Numbered from the stretch's first letter, positions 18,609 through 27,712 are shown. The stretch: DNA of 64,000 bases from Niveispirillum sp943371025 (GCA_943371025.1 CALRTC020000034.1:1-64000), one strand, 5' to 3'. A program made the numbers and translations. The notes: generated from the letters alone by a model not told the origin.

Positions 18609-19477
18609 CCCTGTTCACGCCCGTTCTGCCCCTGCGCTGCGCGCTGGGCGAAAGTCCCGTCTGGGACGACGCGGCCGGCATTCTGTCCTTCGTGGATATT
18701 CCCGGCCGCTGCCTGCACCGCTTTCGCCCCGCCGACGGACGCCTGACCAGCCTGGGCCTGCCCGAACATGTAGGCTGTGCGGTGCCGTTGGCCGGTGGCG
18801 GGTTTGTCGCGGCCCTGCGCACGGGCATCTTCCGGGTGGGGGCCGACGGGGCCGTTGGGCCGATGCTGGCCGCCAATCCCGGCGATGCCAGCGATACAAG
18901 GTTCAATGACGGACGTGTCGATCCATCGGGACATCTGATCGTCGGCACCATTGATGAGCCGAAATCGGGATCGCGCGGTGCCTTGTTCCGGCTGGAACGG
19001 ACGGGCCTGCGCCGGCTGTTCGACGGGCTGCTGACCTCCAACGGGCTTGCCTTCTTCCCCGACGGGCGGACGATGTACCATGCCGACACGCCGCGCTTTG
19101 TCGTCCATGCCTATGATTACGATCCGGAAAGCGGGCAGGTGGCGAACAAGCGTGTGTTCGCGCAGCTTGACCCCGACGCGCCGGACCGGGGCCGGCCCGA
19201 TGGGGCGGCGGTGGATGTCGATGGCTGCTACTGGACGGCGCTCTACCAGGGCGGGCGGGTCCAGCGCTACGATCCGGATGGAAGGCTGATGGCCGAATAC
19301 CGGGTGCCGGCGCGGTCGCCGACCATGCCCTGCTTCGGCGGGCCGGACCGCAAGATGCTGTATGTCACCAGTGCTGCTGCCGGCAATGACGGGGCCCAGG
19401 ATGGGGCCTTGTTCGCCATGCCGGTGGATGTGGCAGGCCTGCCCAGCCCGCTGTGCCGTGCGGAGACCCTGCCATGA
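18605..19477 (+). CDS. SMP-30/gluconolactonase-family lactonase, probable sulfogluconolactonase
   Basis: 290 residues forming a six-bladed propeller of the SMP-30/Gre family. Metal-ligand segments are visible: GESPVW (Glu), RFNDGRVDPSG (Asn and Asp region), TSNGLAFFPDG (Asn) and RPDGAAVDVDG (Asp). It would open 6-deoxy-6-sulfogluconolactone to sulfogluconate between the dehydrogenase and dehydratase steps. It overlaps both neighbours by 4 bases. Confidence 0.87.
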   Translation: MTLFTPVLPLRCALGESPVWDDAAGILSFVDIPGRCLHRFRPADGRLTSLGLPEHVGCAVPLAGGGFVAALRTGIFRVGADGAVGPMLAANPGDASDTRFNDGRVDPSGHLIVGTIDEPKSGSRGALFRLERTGLRRLFDGLLTSNGLAFFPDGRTMYHADTPRFVVHAYDYDPESGQVANKRVFAQLDPDAPDRGRPDGAAVDVDGCYWTALYQGGRVQRYDPDGRLMAEYRVPARSPTMPCFGGPDRKMLYVTSAAAGNDGAQDGALFAMPVDVAGLPSPLCRAETLP

Positions 19478-20229
19478 ACGCGGCCGTCCGTTACCACAGT
19501 CTGGAAGGCCGTTCCGTCCTGATCACGGGCGGGGCGTCCGGCATCGGTGCTGCGATGGTGGAGGCGTTTGTGGCGCAGGGCGCCCGTACCAGCTTCATCG
19601 ATATTGATGAGGCGGCCGGCAAGGCCATGGCAGCGCGGACGGGCGCCCGCTTCACCGCCTGCGACGTGACCGACATCGCCGCGCTCCGCGCCGCCATCGC
19701 CGATATCGAGCAGGCGGCGGGCGGCATCGACGCGCTGATCAACAATGCCGGCAAGGATGACCGGCAGGTTGTGGAAACTGTGGAGCCGGAAAGCTGGCGG
19801 CGCATGCTGGCGCTGAACCTGGATCACCAGTTCTTCGCCAGCCAGGCGGTGGCCCCGGCCATGATGGCGCGCGGCAGCGGCGCCATCATCATGCTGGGCA
19901 GCATTTCCTGGATGCGCGGCCGGCCCGGCATGGTCAGCTACACCACGTCCAAGGCCGCCATCAACGGTTTGACGCGGACGCTGGCCCGTGAATATGGGCC
20001 GGGCGGCGTGCGCGTGAACTGCATCGTGCCGGGTGCCATCCTGACTGACCGGCAGGCGGCGCTGTGGCTGACACCGGAGTTGAACCAGCAATTCATCGAC
20101 CTGCAGGCGCTGAAATTCCGCCTGACGGCCGAGCATGTGGCGCGCATGGCCCTGTTCCTGGCATCGGATGAAAGTGCCGGCTGCACCGGTGCCAATTTCA
20201 TCGTCGACGCCGGCCTGACGCAGAATTGA
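19474..20229 (+). CDS. Short-chain dehydrogenase, probable sulfoquinovose 1-dehydrogenase
   Basis: 251 residues. Classical SDR motifs: TGGASGIG (residues 18-25), NNAG near 90, Ser143 or Ser145 and YTTSK with Tyr156 and Lys160. The start overlaps the lactonase stop (ATGA). It is the last gene of the rightward operon and would catalyse the first oxidation, SQ to sulfogluconolactone, with NAD+. The substrate is inferred from the operon; as a single protein it could act on many alcohols. Confidence 0.84.
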   Translation: MNAAVRYHSLEGRSVLITGGASGIGAAMVEAFVAQGARTSFIDIDEAAGKAMAARTGARFTACDVTDIAALRAAIADIEQAAGGIDALINNAGKDDRQVVETVEPESWRRMLALNLDHQFFASQAVAPAMMARGSGAIIMLGSISWMRGRPGMVSYTTSKAAINGLTRTLAREYGPGGVRVNCIVPGAILTDRQAALWLTPELNQQFIDLQALKFRLTAEHVARMALFLASDESAGCTGANFIVDAGLTQN

Positions 20230-20271
20230 GTGAAGCCGCGCATATGGCGCCAGCGTTTGGGGCAAATTATA

Positions 20272-20419
20272 GAGCCATTTCCGGGTGACCGGAAATGGCT
20301 CCGGCGGCGACCGCCGCCGCGCCGCGCGTGCGGCGTAGCCAAGCTGCCGGAGGCGGCGCCGGCGAGTGAGGAACGGCAAAGAGCTTGACCTGTTTCCGAT
20401 CATCCGGAAACAGGTCAAG
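20272..20419 (+). repeat. Structured hairpin-core-hairpin repeat, copy A
   Basis: Left hairpin: 13-base arms (20272-20284 and 20289-20301, loop GTGA). The core begins CGGCGGCGACCGCCGCCGCG (20302-20321) and contains GCCAAGC (20338-20344), GGCGCCGGCG (20355-20364) and AGTGAGG. Right hairpin: 15-base arms CTTGACCTGTTTCCG (20384-20398) and its complement (20405-20419). Copy B at 50176-50312 has the same core blocks and architecture with different hairpin sequences. It lies between the convergent 3' ends of the SQ operon and the phenol operon, so it may also act as a transcript end structure; neither hairpin has a T run. Confidence 0.8.
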
Positions 20420-20442
20420 TGTGTGACAAGGAGTGTGTGACG

Positions 20443-21273
20443 TCACACGTCGGTCAGGAAATCCCCAACCAGCCGCGTGAATCCGGCCGCCTGTTCGATC
20501 TGGGTCCAGTGGCCGCAGCGGCCGAAGACATGCAACTGGCTGCGGTCGATCCATTGATGCAGGGAGAGCGAACTGGATAGCGGAATGATGCGATCATCAC
20601 GGCCATGGATGATCAGCGTGTCATGTGGCAGCGCCTTGATGGCGGCCGGATCGCTGGCCAGGGCATCGACCCAGCGCTGGCGCGGGGCGGGGAACAGGGC
20701 GGCGAACGCTTCCTGCGCGCCCGGACGCAGACTGGCCTGATAGCGCAGTTCCGCCAGTTCATCGGTGACCAGGGTGCGGTCATAGGCGAACAGGTCCATC
20801 ATCTGCCGCATGGCCTGGAAACTGGGTTGATAGCCCCAGATGCGGTCCAGCCCGTCGGTAATGGGAAAGGCCGTACCCGCCGCCCCCATCAGCACCAGCT
20901 TACCCACCCGGTCGGGATGGGCAATGGCCATGGCCAGCGCGATGGCCCCGCCAAAACTGTTGCCGATGATGTGGGCGCGGTCGATGTCGAGCGCGTCCAT
21001 CAATGCTGCCAGTTGCGCCACCCAGACGGATTTGTCGCAGACCATCCGCTCTCCCCCCGGCCGTTCGCTGTAGCCGAAGCCCAGCATGTCGGGCGCGATG
21101 GTGCGCACCCGCCGGGACAGTTCGGGGATGGTCAGCCGCCAGTTGGCCCAGGCGGTGACGCCGGGGCCGGAGCCATGGATCAGGATGACGGGATCGCCAT
21201 TGCCGTAGTCATGGTAATTGACGGCCACACCGCCGGCCAGGATGGACCGGCCGATCTCGGGGGAGGGGGACAT
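20443..21273 (-). CDS. dmpD: 2-hydroxymuconate-semialdehyde hydrolase
   Basis: 276 residues, alpha/beta-hydrolase fold. HGSGPGVTAWANW forms the oxyanion-hole region, GNSFGGAIALA carries the nucleophile serine, then HGRDDRIIPL (Asp) and a late GRCGHWTQIE (His), as in DmpD/XylF meta-cleavage hydrolases. It removes formate or acetate from the ring-cleavage product of catechol or 3-methylcatechol. The start is the ATG at 21273 with GAGGAA upstream; a GTG at 21288 is rejected. It is the last gene of the leftward operon. Confidence 0.9.
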   Translation of the reverse strand: MSPSPEIGRSILAGGVAVNYHDYGNGDPVILIHGSGPGVTAWANWRLTIPELSRRVRTIAPDMLGFGYSERPGGERMVCDKSVWVAQLAALMDALDIDRAHIIGNSFGGAIALAMAIAHPDRVGKLVLMGAAGTAFPITDGLDRIWGYQPSFQAMRQMMDLFAYDRTLVTDELAELRYQASLRPGAQEAFAALFPAPRQRWVDALASDPAAIKALPHDTLIIHGRDDRIIPLSSSLSLHQWIDRSQLHVFGRCGHWTQIEQAAGFTRLVGDFLTDV

Positions 21274-21284
21274 GGGTCGGTTCC

Positions 21285-22049
21285 TCACTTCACCGTAAAG
21301 CCCGTGGCGCCCAGATGCTGCACATCCAGCGACACGGACAGGCGGGGCGACAGGGCGTCGGCCGCCGTGGCCCCGCCGGCCAGGACGATCCAGCCCGCCT
21401 CCAGCCGCAGCCCGCTGGCCGCGACCAGTCGGGACGCCGCCGCCAGACTGCGACCCGGATGGCCCAGGATGGCGGCGGAAGAGCCCACCTGCATCACCTT
21501 GCCGTTGAAGCGCATGACCATGCCCAGGTTTGACAGGTCGATATCCGGCCGGTTCCAGGCGCCCAGCACGAAGGAGGAGGAGCTGGAATTGTCGGCGATG
21601 ACATCGGGCAGGCTGAACTTGAAGTTCCGGTATCGGCTGTCGATGATCTCCAGCGCCGGGGCCACGGCCTCCACTGCGTTCAACGCCTCCGCCATGGTCA
21701 CGATCCCTTCCAGTGGGCGTTTCAGCAGGAAGGCGATTTCCGGTTCCACGCGCGGATGCACATAGCGGTCAAACTGGATCGCTTCGCCATCCTCCACCCG
21801 CATGGCGTCGGTCAGCCGGCCCCAGATGACGTCATGCACGCCCATCTGGTTCATCTTGGCCCGGCTGGTCAGGCCCATCTTCATGCCGATAATGCGCTCG
21901 CCCCGTTCCTGCCGGCGGCGGATGGACAGGGCCTGGATGGCATAGGCTTCGTCCAATCCCAGATCATGGCGGTCGGCCAGCTGCGGGATCTCGGTGGCGG
22001 TGCGCGCGGCCTCGTCCACGGTGCGGGCCAGTTCTGCCAGGAGTTTCAT
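21285..22049 (-). CDS. dmpH: 4-oxalocrotonate decarboxylase
   Basis: 254 residues from the ATG at 22049. It belongs to the hydratase/decarboxylase family and has the DmpH-type signatures GMKMGLTSRAKMNQMGV and IIDSRYRNFKF, which separate it from the related hydratase DmpE encoded next to it. The enzyme decarboxylates 4-oxalocrotonate to 2-oxopent-4-enoate and normally works in a complex with the hydratase. It lies 11 bases upstream of dmpD. The matching tautomerase DmpI is not found in the window. Confidence 0.9.
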   Translation of the reverse strand: MKLLAELARTVDEAARTATEIPQLADRHDLGLDEAYAIQALSIRRRQERGERIIGMKMGLTSRAKMNQMGVHDVIWGRLTDAMRVEDGEAIQFDRYVHPRVEPEIAFLLKRPLEGIVTMAEALNAVEAVAPALEIIDSRYRNFKFSLPDVIADNSSSSSFVLGAWNRPDIDLSNLGMVMRFNGKVMQVGSSAAILGHPGRSLAAASRLVAASGLRLEAGWIVLAGGATAADALSPRLSVSLDVQHLGATGFTVK

Positions 22050-22155
22050 GGTGATGTTCCTGTTTTTTGGGGGGGCGGAATTACGGTGAAGCGGCTTCTC
22101 CCGTCCTCCCGGTGACAAACCCTTGGGCGCCAAGTTAACCCCTTGGAATAAGGTG

Positions 22156-22246
22156 CCTTCCCCGCGGAAGCGGGGATCCAGGGGCCACAAGCAACAACGG
22201 TTGGTGCCCCAGGCCCCTGGACCCCCGCTTCCGCGGGGGAGGCAGG
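22156..22246. repeat. Inverted REP-like pair 1 (dmpE-dmpH gap)
   Basis: Two near-complementary GC-rich units in opposite orientation: one with CCCCGCGGAAGCGGGG and CCAGGGGCC on the left, one with GGCCCCTGG and CCCCGCTTCCGCGGGG on the right, about 25 bases apart. Each unit is itself a short hairpin. Similar pairs lie at 24677, 27798 and 32069. This pair fills most of the 270-base gap between two operon genes. Confidence 0.75.
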
Positions 22247-22322
22247 GAGGGTGCAGATGGCTAAGTCAGCGCCCGGAGGCTTGTCACCGAGGTGACGGGG
22301 GAGAGAACCTGCCCGTCAGCCC

Positions 22323-23117
22323 CTACCCGAAATGCGCCCGGACAGAGCCCAGGCCGTTGATGCGCAGCTCGATGCTGTCGCCCTTGGCGACCGGCGCCAG
22401 CGGCCCCAGCGCGCCCGACAGGACGATGTCGCCCTTCTTCAAGGGACGGCCCACGGCCACCATCTTGCGCGCCAGCCACAGGGTGGCGGTCAGCGGGTTG
22501 CCCAGGCAGGCGATGCCGGCACCGGTGGAAACCGGTTCGCCGCGCTTGTCGATGACCATGCCGCACAGGACGGGATCGAAATCCGACAGGGCAACCGGTC
22601 GCGTGCCCAGCACGAACAGGTCGGCGCTGGCATTGTCGGCAATGGTGTCCAGGATCTTGATGTTCCAGTCCTTGATGCGGCTGCCCACGATCTCGATCGC
22701 GGGCAGGGCATAATCGATGGCATGGATGACATCGGCGATGGTCAGGCCGTCCCCATCCAGATCATCCTTCAGGGCAAAGGCGACCTCCCCCTCCACCTTG
22801 GGCTGGTGCAACTGATCGAAGGGGATTTCCTCCCCGTCGGTGAAGGCCATGTCGGCGAACAGCATGCCGTAATCCGGTTGATCCAGGCCCAGCATGGTCT
22901 GCACGGCCCGCGAGGTGGCGCCGATCTTGCGCCCCACCAGCCGCCGCCCGCCCGCCAGCCAGTGGCGCGTGTTCGCCTCCTGGATGGCATAGGCGATGGT
23001 GGGATCGTTGGTGCCCAGCGTTTCACGCAAGGGCTGGATGGGCGTGCCGCCCGCCTTGACGGCGCGCAAGCTGGCGGCTGCCGCTTCGATCTGTTCAGGG
23101 GTGATATCGGGCATCAT
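22323..23117 (-). CDS. dmpE: 2-oxopent-4-enoate hydratase (2-hydroxypenta-2,4-dienoate hydratase)
   Basis: 264 residues. DmpE-type features are GRKIGATSRAVQTMLG, QPDYGMLFADMAF, KVEGEVAFALKDD and VGSRIKDWNIKILDTIADN. It hydrates 2-hydroxypenta-2,4-dienoate to 4-hydroxy-2-oxovalerate. The start is one of two adjacent ATG codons (23117 or 23114), 3 bases after the dmpC stop. Confidence 0.92.
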   Translation of the reverse strand: MMPDITPEQIEAAAASLRAVKAGGTPIQPLRETLGTNDPTIAYAIQEANTRHWLAGGRRLVGRKIGATSRAVQTMLGLDQPDYGMLFADMAFTDGEEIPFDQLHQPKVEGEVAFALKDDLDGDGLTIADVIHAIDYALPAIEIVGSRIKDWNIKILDTIADNASADLFVLGTRPVALSDFDPVLCGMVIDKRGEPVSTGAGIACLGNPLTATLWLARKMVAVGRPLKKGDIVLSGALGPLAPVAKGDSIELRINGLGSVRAHFG

Positions 23118-23120
23118 GCC

Positions 23121-24587
23121 TCACAGCTTCACGCAGATGTTGGTCAGTTCGGTGTAGAATTCCAGGCCGTGGACGCCGCCCTCCCGCCCGATGCCGGACG
23201 ATTTGGACCCGCCGAAGGCCGTGCGCAGGTCACGCAGGAACCAGCTGTTGACCCAGACGATGCCGGCTTCGATCCGGGCGGCGACGCGGTGGGCGCGGCT
23301 GCTATTCTCCGTCCAGACCGATGCCGCCAGCCCATATTCGGTGTCGTTGGCCCGGGCAATCACCTCTTCCTCGCTGTCGAAGGGGCTGACATGGCAGCAG
23401 GGGCCGAAAATCTCCTCCCGCATGATCGGGCTGTCATCAGACAGGCCGGTCCAGATCGTCGGTTCGATCCAGCATCCTTCGGCCAGGGCACCCGGCATTT
23501 GCGGAATGCCGCCACCGGTCACCACCGTGGCGCCCAGGTCGCGGGCTTTCTGGTAATAGGAATGGACCTTGGCCTGATGTTCCTTGCTGATCAGCGGGCC
23601 GAAATTGGCTTGGGCATCGGATGGCACGCCCAGGCGCAACGCTTCGGCCCCTTCCTTCAGCCTTGCCACGAATGTGTCGAAGATCGGCCGTTCGACAAAG
23701 ACCCGTTCCGTCCCCAGGCAGACCTGTCCGCAATTGGCGAAGACGGACCGCAGCGTGCCTTCGATGGCCTTGTCCATGTCGGCGTCGGCAAAGATGATGC
23801 CGGGATTCTTGCCGCCCAGTTCGAAGCTGACGGGGCGCGTGCCTTCTGCGGCGGCCTTCATGATGGCCGTGCCCGTGCGGGTCTCGCCCGTGAAGGTGAT
23901 GCCGTTGACGCCCTTGTGCGTGGTCAGGAATTCCCCCGCACTGCCGGGACCGAAGCCGTTGACGACATTATAGACGCCGGGTGGCACGCCGGCCGCGTTC
24001 ATCACCTCGCCCAGCAAGGCTGCCGTGGCCGGTGTCTCCTCCGACGGTTTGACCACGACGGTATTGCCGCAGGCCAGCGCCGGCCCGACCTTCCAGGTCA
24101 TCAGCAGCAGCGGCAGGTTCCACGGGCAGATGACCCCGATGACCCCGCGCGGACGGCGCACCCCGTAATTGACGGCCCCGGTGCCGTCCGGTGTCGGCAT
24201 GGTGAAGGCTTCCGTGGGCACATTCTTCACCAGATCGGCGAAGACCTTGAAATTGGCGGCCCCGCGCGGAATGTCGATATGGCTGGCCAGGCTTTTCGGC
24301 TTGCCCGTGTCCAGGCATTCGGCTTCCAGGAACTCCTGGAAGCGGGCCGTGACGCCGTCTGCCACGCGGTGCAGGATGTCGGACCGTTCGGCCATGCTCA
24401 TGCGGCCCCACGGCCCGTGCAGGGCGGCACGCGCCGCCTTCACGGCTGCATCCACATCCTGCGCATCGGCTTCGGCCACCTGGGCGATGATACTGTTGTC
24501 GCAGGGATTGCGATCCTCGAACCAGCGGCCGGAACTGCCGGCCACGAAGGCTCCGTTGATGAAATTGAGGATACGCCGGTCGGTCAT
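23121..24587 (-). CDS. dmpC: 2-hydroxymuconic semialdehyde dehydrogenase
   Basis: 488 residues from the ATG at 24587; the frame stays open upstream through the REP pair, but no coding pattern is seen there. Motifs include ICPWNLPLLLMTWK, FTGETRTGTAIM, ELGGKNPGI (catalytic glutamate) and NCGQVCLGTERV (catalytic cysteine), typical of the DmpC/XylG branch. It oxidises the semialdehyde from catechol cleavage to 2-hydroxymuconate with NAD+, feeding the oxalocrotonate branch. Confidence 0.93.
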   Translation of the reverse strand: MTDRRILNFINGAFVAGSSGRWFEDRNPCDNSIIAQVAEADAQDVDAAVKAARAALHGPWGRMSMAERSDILHRVADGVTARFQEFLEAECLDTGKPKSLASHIDIPRGAANFKVFADLVKNVPTEAFTMPTPDGTGAVNYGVRRPRGVIGVICPWNLPLLLMTWKVGPALACGNTVVVKPSEETPATAALLGEVMNAAGVPPGVYNVVNGFGPGSAGEFLTTHKGVNGITFTGETRTGTAIMKAAAEGTRPVSFELGGKNPGIIFADADMDKAIEGTLRSVFANCGQVCLGTERVFVERPIFDTFVARLKEGAEALRLGVPSDAQANFGPLISKEHQAKVHSYYQKARDLGATVVTGGGIPQMPGALAEGCWIEPTIWTGLSDDSPIMREEIFGPCCHVSPFDSEEEVIARANDTEYGLAASVWTENSSRAHRVAARIEAGIVWVNSWFLRDLRTAFGGSKSSGIGREGGVHGLEFYTELTNICVKL

Positions 24588-24676
24588 GGCGGGGTTCCTT
24601 TGGGGGGGGCAGAGCGGTTGGGGGGGCCTTGTGAAGGCGCTGTCTGTCCAGCTTCGGCTGACGGTGTCCCCTCTCT

Positions 24677-24799
24677 CTCTCCCGTCACCCCGGCGCAGGC
24701 CGGGGTCCAGGGCAGAGCGGCGTCTGCCGCGACATGAGTCATATCGGCGCTGACCGCGCCTTATGCTGGACCCCGGCCTTCGCCGGGGTGACGGGAGAG
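24677..24799. repeat. Inverted REP-like pair 2 (dmpB-dmpC gap)
   Basis: Left unit 24677-24710 and right unit 24766-24799 are 34-base inverted copies with one mismatch, centred on CACCCCGGCGCAGGCCGGGG and CCCCGGCCTTCGCCGGGGTG. The 55 bases between them show no gene. The rest of the 24588-24884 gap holds nothing else I can identify. Confidence 0.8.
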
Positions 24800-24884
24800 G
24801 AAGGGGGACATGACCGCACAAGGGGGGCCGCAACAAAATCCCCCGTCCCCGGCGCTGTCGCACCGCCGGGGACGGGGGCGTGGT

Positions 24885-25811
24885 TCAGGTCACCACGGTC
24901 ATGAAGCGGTCGTTCAGCGCGCGCTCGTAATAGAAGATGGCCTTTCCGGCCTCGTCCGCCGTCCAGGTGCGCACGGGATTGTCGGGATAGAACTGGTAGC
25001 CGCCCGCGAACACCTCGTTCCGGTTGCCCGACGGGTCGAAGAAATAGATGGTCTGGCCGCGGGTGATGCCGTGGCGCGTGGGGCCGATATCGACCGAAAC
25101 ATTGTAGCGGGTCATCAGGTCGGCGGCGTGGCCGATATCATTCCAGTTTTCCAGCAGGAAACTGACATGGTGCAACTTGCCCTTGCCGGGGAAGCGGACC
25201 AACGCCAGGTCATGCGCCTTGGTGGAGCAGGTCAGGAAGATGGCGATGGTTTCCGCCCCGTCCGGTGTCACCACCTGTTCGGTCAGGTTGAAGCCCAGCA
25301 CATCGCGGAAGATGGCGGCCGTGCCGTCAATATCATCGCCATAGAGCAGGCAATGGTCGAAGCGGATGACGCGCATGCCGCGCGGTTCGGTGCGCCACAG
25401 GTCGGGATTGTCGGTCATGGGGCCATTGTCCGACCGTTCCATGCTGACATACAGGTCGATCAGATGGCCCGTCGGTGTGCCGAAGCGCACGCGCCGGCCC
25501 AGGCCCGGCTGTTCCCCGGCGGGCACGTCCATCGTGTCGATACCGGCGGCGTGCAGACGGCCGGTAAGGGCGATCAGCGCCTCTTCAGACACCACCTTGA
25601 AGCCCATCACATCCAGGCCCGGCTCGTCCGCCTCGCGCAGCACGATGGAATGGCGGTCGAACTCGTCATAGGCGCGCAGATACGCGCGGCCGTCGCCCGC
25701 CACCTCCACCAGTTCCAACCCGATCCGGTCGCGGTAATGCACCAAGGCCTCGTCCAGATCCAGCACGCGAACCTGGGCAAAGCCGGGGCGCAGGACACCT
25801 GTCATGCTCAT
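24885..25811 (-). CDS. dmpB: Catechol 2,3-dioxygenase
   Basis: 308 residues, two-domain vicinal-oxygen-chelate extradiol dioxygenase of the XylE/DmpB class. The Fe(II) ligands fit His153 (FDHCLLYGDD), His214 or His215 (GKLHHVSF) and Glu266 (GNRNEVFAGGY). It cleaves catechol next to the hydroxyl groups, giving yellow 2-hydroxymuconic semialdehyde. It follows dmpQ, as in the Pseudomonas dmp operon. Confidence 0.95.
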   Translation of the reverse strand: MSMTGVLRPGFAQVRVLDLDEALVHYRDRIGLELVEVAGDGRAYLRAYDEFDRHSIVLREADEPGLDVMGFKVVSEEALIALTGRLHAAGIDTMDVPAGEQPGLGRRVRFGTPTGHLIDLYVSMERSDNGPMTDNPDLWRTEPRGMRVIRFDHCLLYGDDIDGTAAIFRDVLGFNLTEQVVTPDGAETIAIFLTCSTKAHDLALVRFPGKGKLHHVSFLLENWNDIGHAADLMTRYNVSVDIGPTRHGITRGQTIYFFDPSGNRNEVFAGGYQFYPDNPVRTWTADEAGKAIFYYERALNDRFMTVVT

Positions 25812-25847
25812 GATCGTTTCCTTCCCTGTTTTGTTTTGGATGTTTTC

Positions 25848-26279
25848 TCAAGCGCCGGGCGCCGCCATCCGGCGGCTTGGCTCACGGCGCATGGGCGCCG
25901 GGCCGGCGGTCGCCGGCCTGCAGCCCTCCGGGTTGCTTTCATCACGCAGAGGTGCGGTCGTATCCGGCACCGGGTAAAGGCAATCCGGGCTGACATCGAG
26001 TGCCAGGACCAGGTCGCCGCGGGCGTAAAGCCGACAGGCCAGCGCCAGGCCGCGCGCCTTCTCCACCGGTCCCACATGACGCTTGCTCATCGGCCCCGTC
26101 TCATAGGCGCCTTCCAGCACCTGCACCCGGCAGACGCCACAGCCGCCCCCGCGGCAGCCGACGGGGATATCGGTCTGGCCGCTTCGTTCCATGGCGATCA
26201 GCACCCGGTCATCGTCTGTGCAGGTAAAGCTGCCGCCATTGTCGCGGACGGTGACGCGGTGGCGTTGGTCCTGTCCCAT
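25848..26279 (-). CDS. dmpQ: Plant-type [2Fe-2S] ferredoxin (DmpQ/XylT-like)
   Basis: 143 residues. The cluster ligands fit Cys42, Cys47, Cys50 and Cys82 (VGCRGGGCGVC, then LACRLY). In dmp and xyl operons this ferredoxin re-reduces the iron of oxidised catechol 2,3-dioxygenase. It is followed by about 35 extra residues rich in Pro, Arg and Ala, longer than the roughly 110-residue family members, and of unknown use. It sits between dmpP and dmpB, the standard order. Confidence 0.88.
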   Translation of the reverse strand: MGQDQRHRVTVRDNGGSFTCTDDDRVLIAMERSGQTDIPVGCRGGGCGVCRVQVLEGAYETGPMSKRHVGPVEKARGLALACRLYARGDLVLALDVSPDCLYPVPDTTAPLRDESNPEGCRPATAGPAPMRREPSRRMAAPGA

Positions 26280-26283
26280 GGCC

Positions 26284-27345
26284 TCAGATCCTTTTGTAAA
26301 GCGGGCTTTTCATGACGGTGGCGCTGTCTGCCTTGGTCACGAAGCTCTCCATATGGATGTCCTTTTCAAACAGCCGCCCCTTCATCAGGCTTCTGACGCA
26401 GGCGTCGATCATCACGGGCGGGCCGCAGAGATAGGCCTTCATGCCCTTGAAGCTGCTGTTGAAATGGCGCTCCGCCACCTCATGCACAAAGCCGCGCTCG
26501 CCCTCCCAACCATCGCCTTCGGACCCCTGGCAGGTGGCCGGGATATAGGTGAAGTTGGAGTACCGGCGGGCCAGTTCGTGCAGCAGGACGCCGTCATAGG
26601 CGTCGCAGCTCCTGCGCACACCGTGGATCAGCGTGATGGGGCCGGTCCAGCCGCCAGCCAGCAGGTCCAGCACCATGCTTTTCGGGCTGGACAGGCCCGA
26701 CCCGCCGGCCAGGAACAGCATCGGTTCCGACGCTGATTTATGGACATGGAACCGGCCCAGCGGTCCCGACAGGTTCAGCCGGTCCCCGACGGCAAGATTT
26801 TCATGGATATAGGTCGTGCCCACCCCACCCGGCACCCGGCGGACCTGCAATTCCAGCAAGGTCGGATCGGCGGGGGCCGACGCGATGGAGAAGGCGCGCG
26901 GCTCCTCCAGTCCCGGCAGGTGCAGGTTGACATATTGCCCGGCCTGGAAGGGCAGGCCCGCGCCCGGCACCCGCAGCCATACGGCCTTGATATCGGGCGT
27001 CAGGTCGGCCATGGCCTCCACCGTCGCGCTCACATCCTGGACGGGGTGATGTTCGGCGTCGGGGTCCACCTCCACATCCGCCTCGATGGTGACGTCGGAC
27101 AGGGCCCTGGCACAGCAAGCCAGCGTCCGGCCTTCCTCCCGTTCGAAATCCATCAGGGCAAAGGGGCTGGACGCGGCATGGTCGACATCGCCATCCAGCA
27201 CGGCCACCTTGCAGGTGCCACAGAGCCCGTGATTGCACTGGTAGGGCAGATAGATGCCGTTGCGCAGGCAGGCATCCAGCAGCGTCTGGCCTTCCGCCAC
27301 CTCGATGGTTTCGCCCAGCGGCTCGATGGTCAGTTGGTAACCCAT
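26284..27345 (-). CDS. dmpP: Phenol hydroxylase reductase component P5
   Basis: 353 residues. The N-terminal [2Fe-2S] ferredoxin domain has Cys37, Cys42, Cys45 and Cys77; a ferredoxin-reductase FAD domain follows (RAFSIASAP), then an NAD domain (LFLAGGSGLSSPKSM, AYLCGPPVMIDA). It passes electrons from NAD(P)H to the di-iron oxygenase. It is 7 bases from dmpO. Confidence 0.95.
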   Translation of the reverse strand: MGYQLTIEPLGETIEVAEGQTLLDACLRNGIYLPYQCNHGLCGTCKVAVLDGDVDHAASSPFALMDFEREEGRTLACCARALSDVTIEADVEVDPDAEHHPVQDVSATVEAMADLTPDIKAVWLRVPGAGLPFQAGQYVNLHLPGLEEPRAFSIASAPADPTLLELQVRRVPGGVGTTYIHENLAVGDRLNLSGPLGRFHVHKSASEPMLFLAGGSGLSSPKSMVLDLLAGGWTGPITLIHGVRRSCDAYDGVLLHELARRYSNFTYIPATCQGSEGDGWEGERGFVHEVAERHFNSSFKGMKAYLCGPPVMIDACVRSLMKGRLFEKDIHMESFVTKADSATVMKSPLYKRI

Positions 27346-27352
27346 GACAGCC

Positions 27353-27712
27353 TCAGGCGTGGGAGCCGTTGATGCCGGTCAGGCCCGGCGTGCGCAGGAC
27401 CAGCACCGATTTGTGCCCGACGCCCTGCGCCTTCAGCCCTTGGGCCGGGTCCGGCGTGAAGGGCGCGCCGTCCAGCTGCCATTCCGCCTGGGTCCAGTCG
27501 ATGGCGGCGAAATCCGGATGCTGGGCATAGGCCGCGGGCACGATCTGGTCGTGGAAGGCGGCAAAGGGCATGTCGGGCGGCAGCGGGAAGGCCACCGGCG
27601 CGCAGAACATCAGATGGTCTTCCCAATGCAGGTAGACAACCTGGTTTCCGTGGAAATTCTCCAGCCGGTCCTTGGGCTGGAATTCGTAAGGGCCGATCGC
27701 GGCAACCGCCAT
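27353..27712 (-). CDS. dmpO: Phenol hydroxylase component P4
   Basis: 119 residues from the ATG at 27712. It starts MAVAAIGPYEFQPKDR and contains NQVVYLHWEDHLMFCAPVAF, as in DmpO/PhhO gamma subunits of phenol hydroxylases. It forms part of the (alpha-beta-gamma)2 hydroxylase. It is separated from dmpN by a REP-like pair rather than by tight coupling. Confidence 0.92.
   Translation of the reverse strand: MAVAAIGPYEFQPKDRLENFHGNQVVYLHWEDHLMFCAPVAFPLPPDMPFAAFHDQIVPAAYAQHPDFAAIDWTQAEWQLDGAPFTPDPAQGLKAQGVGHKSVLVLRTPGLTGINGSHA

Noticed and set aside
24588..24863. An N-terminal extension of dmpC through the REP pair
   Set aside because: The extension encodes Arg/Pro-rich repeat translation and lacks family similarity; normal DmpC length is reached from the ATG at 24587.
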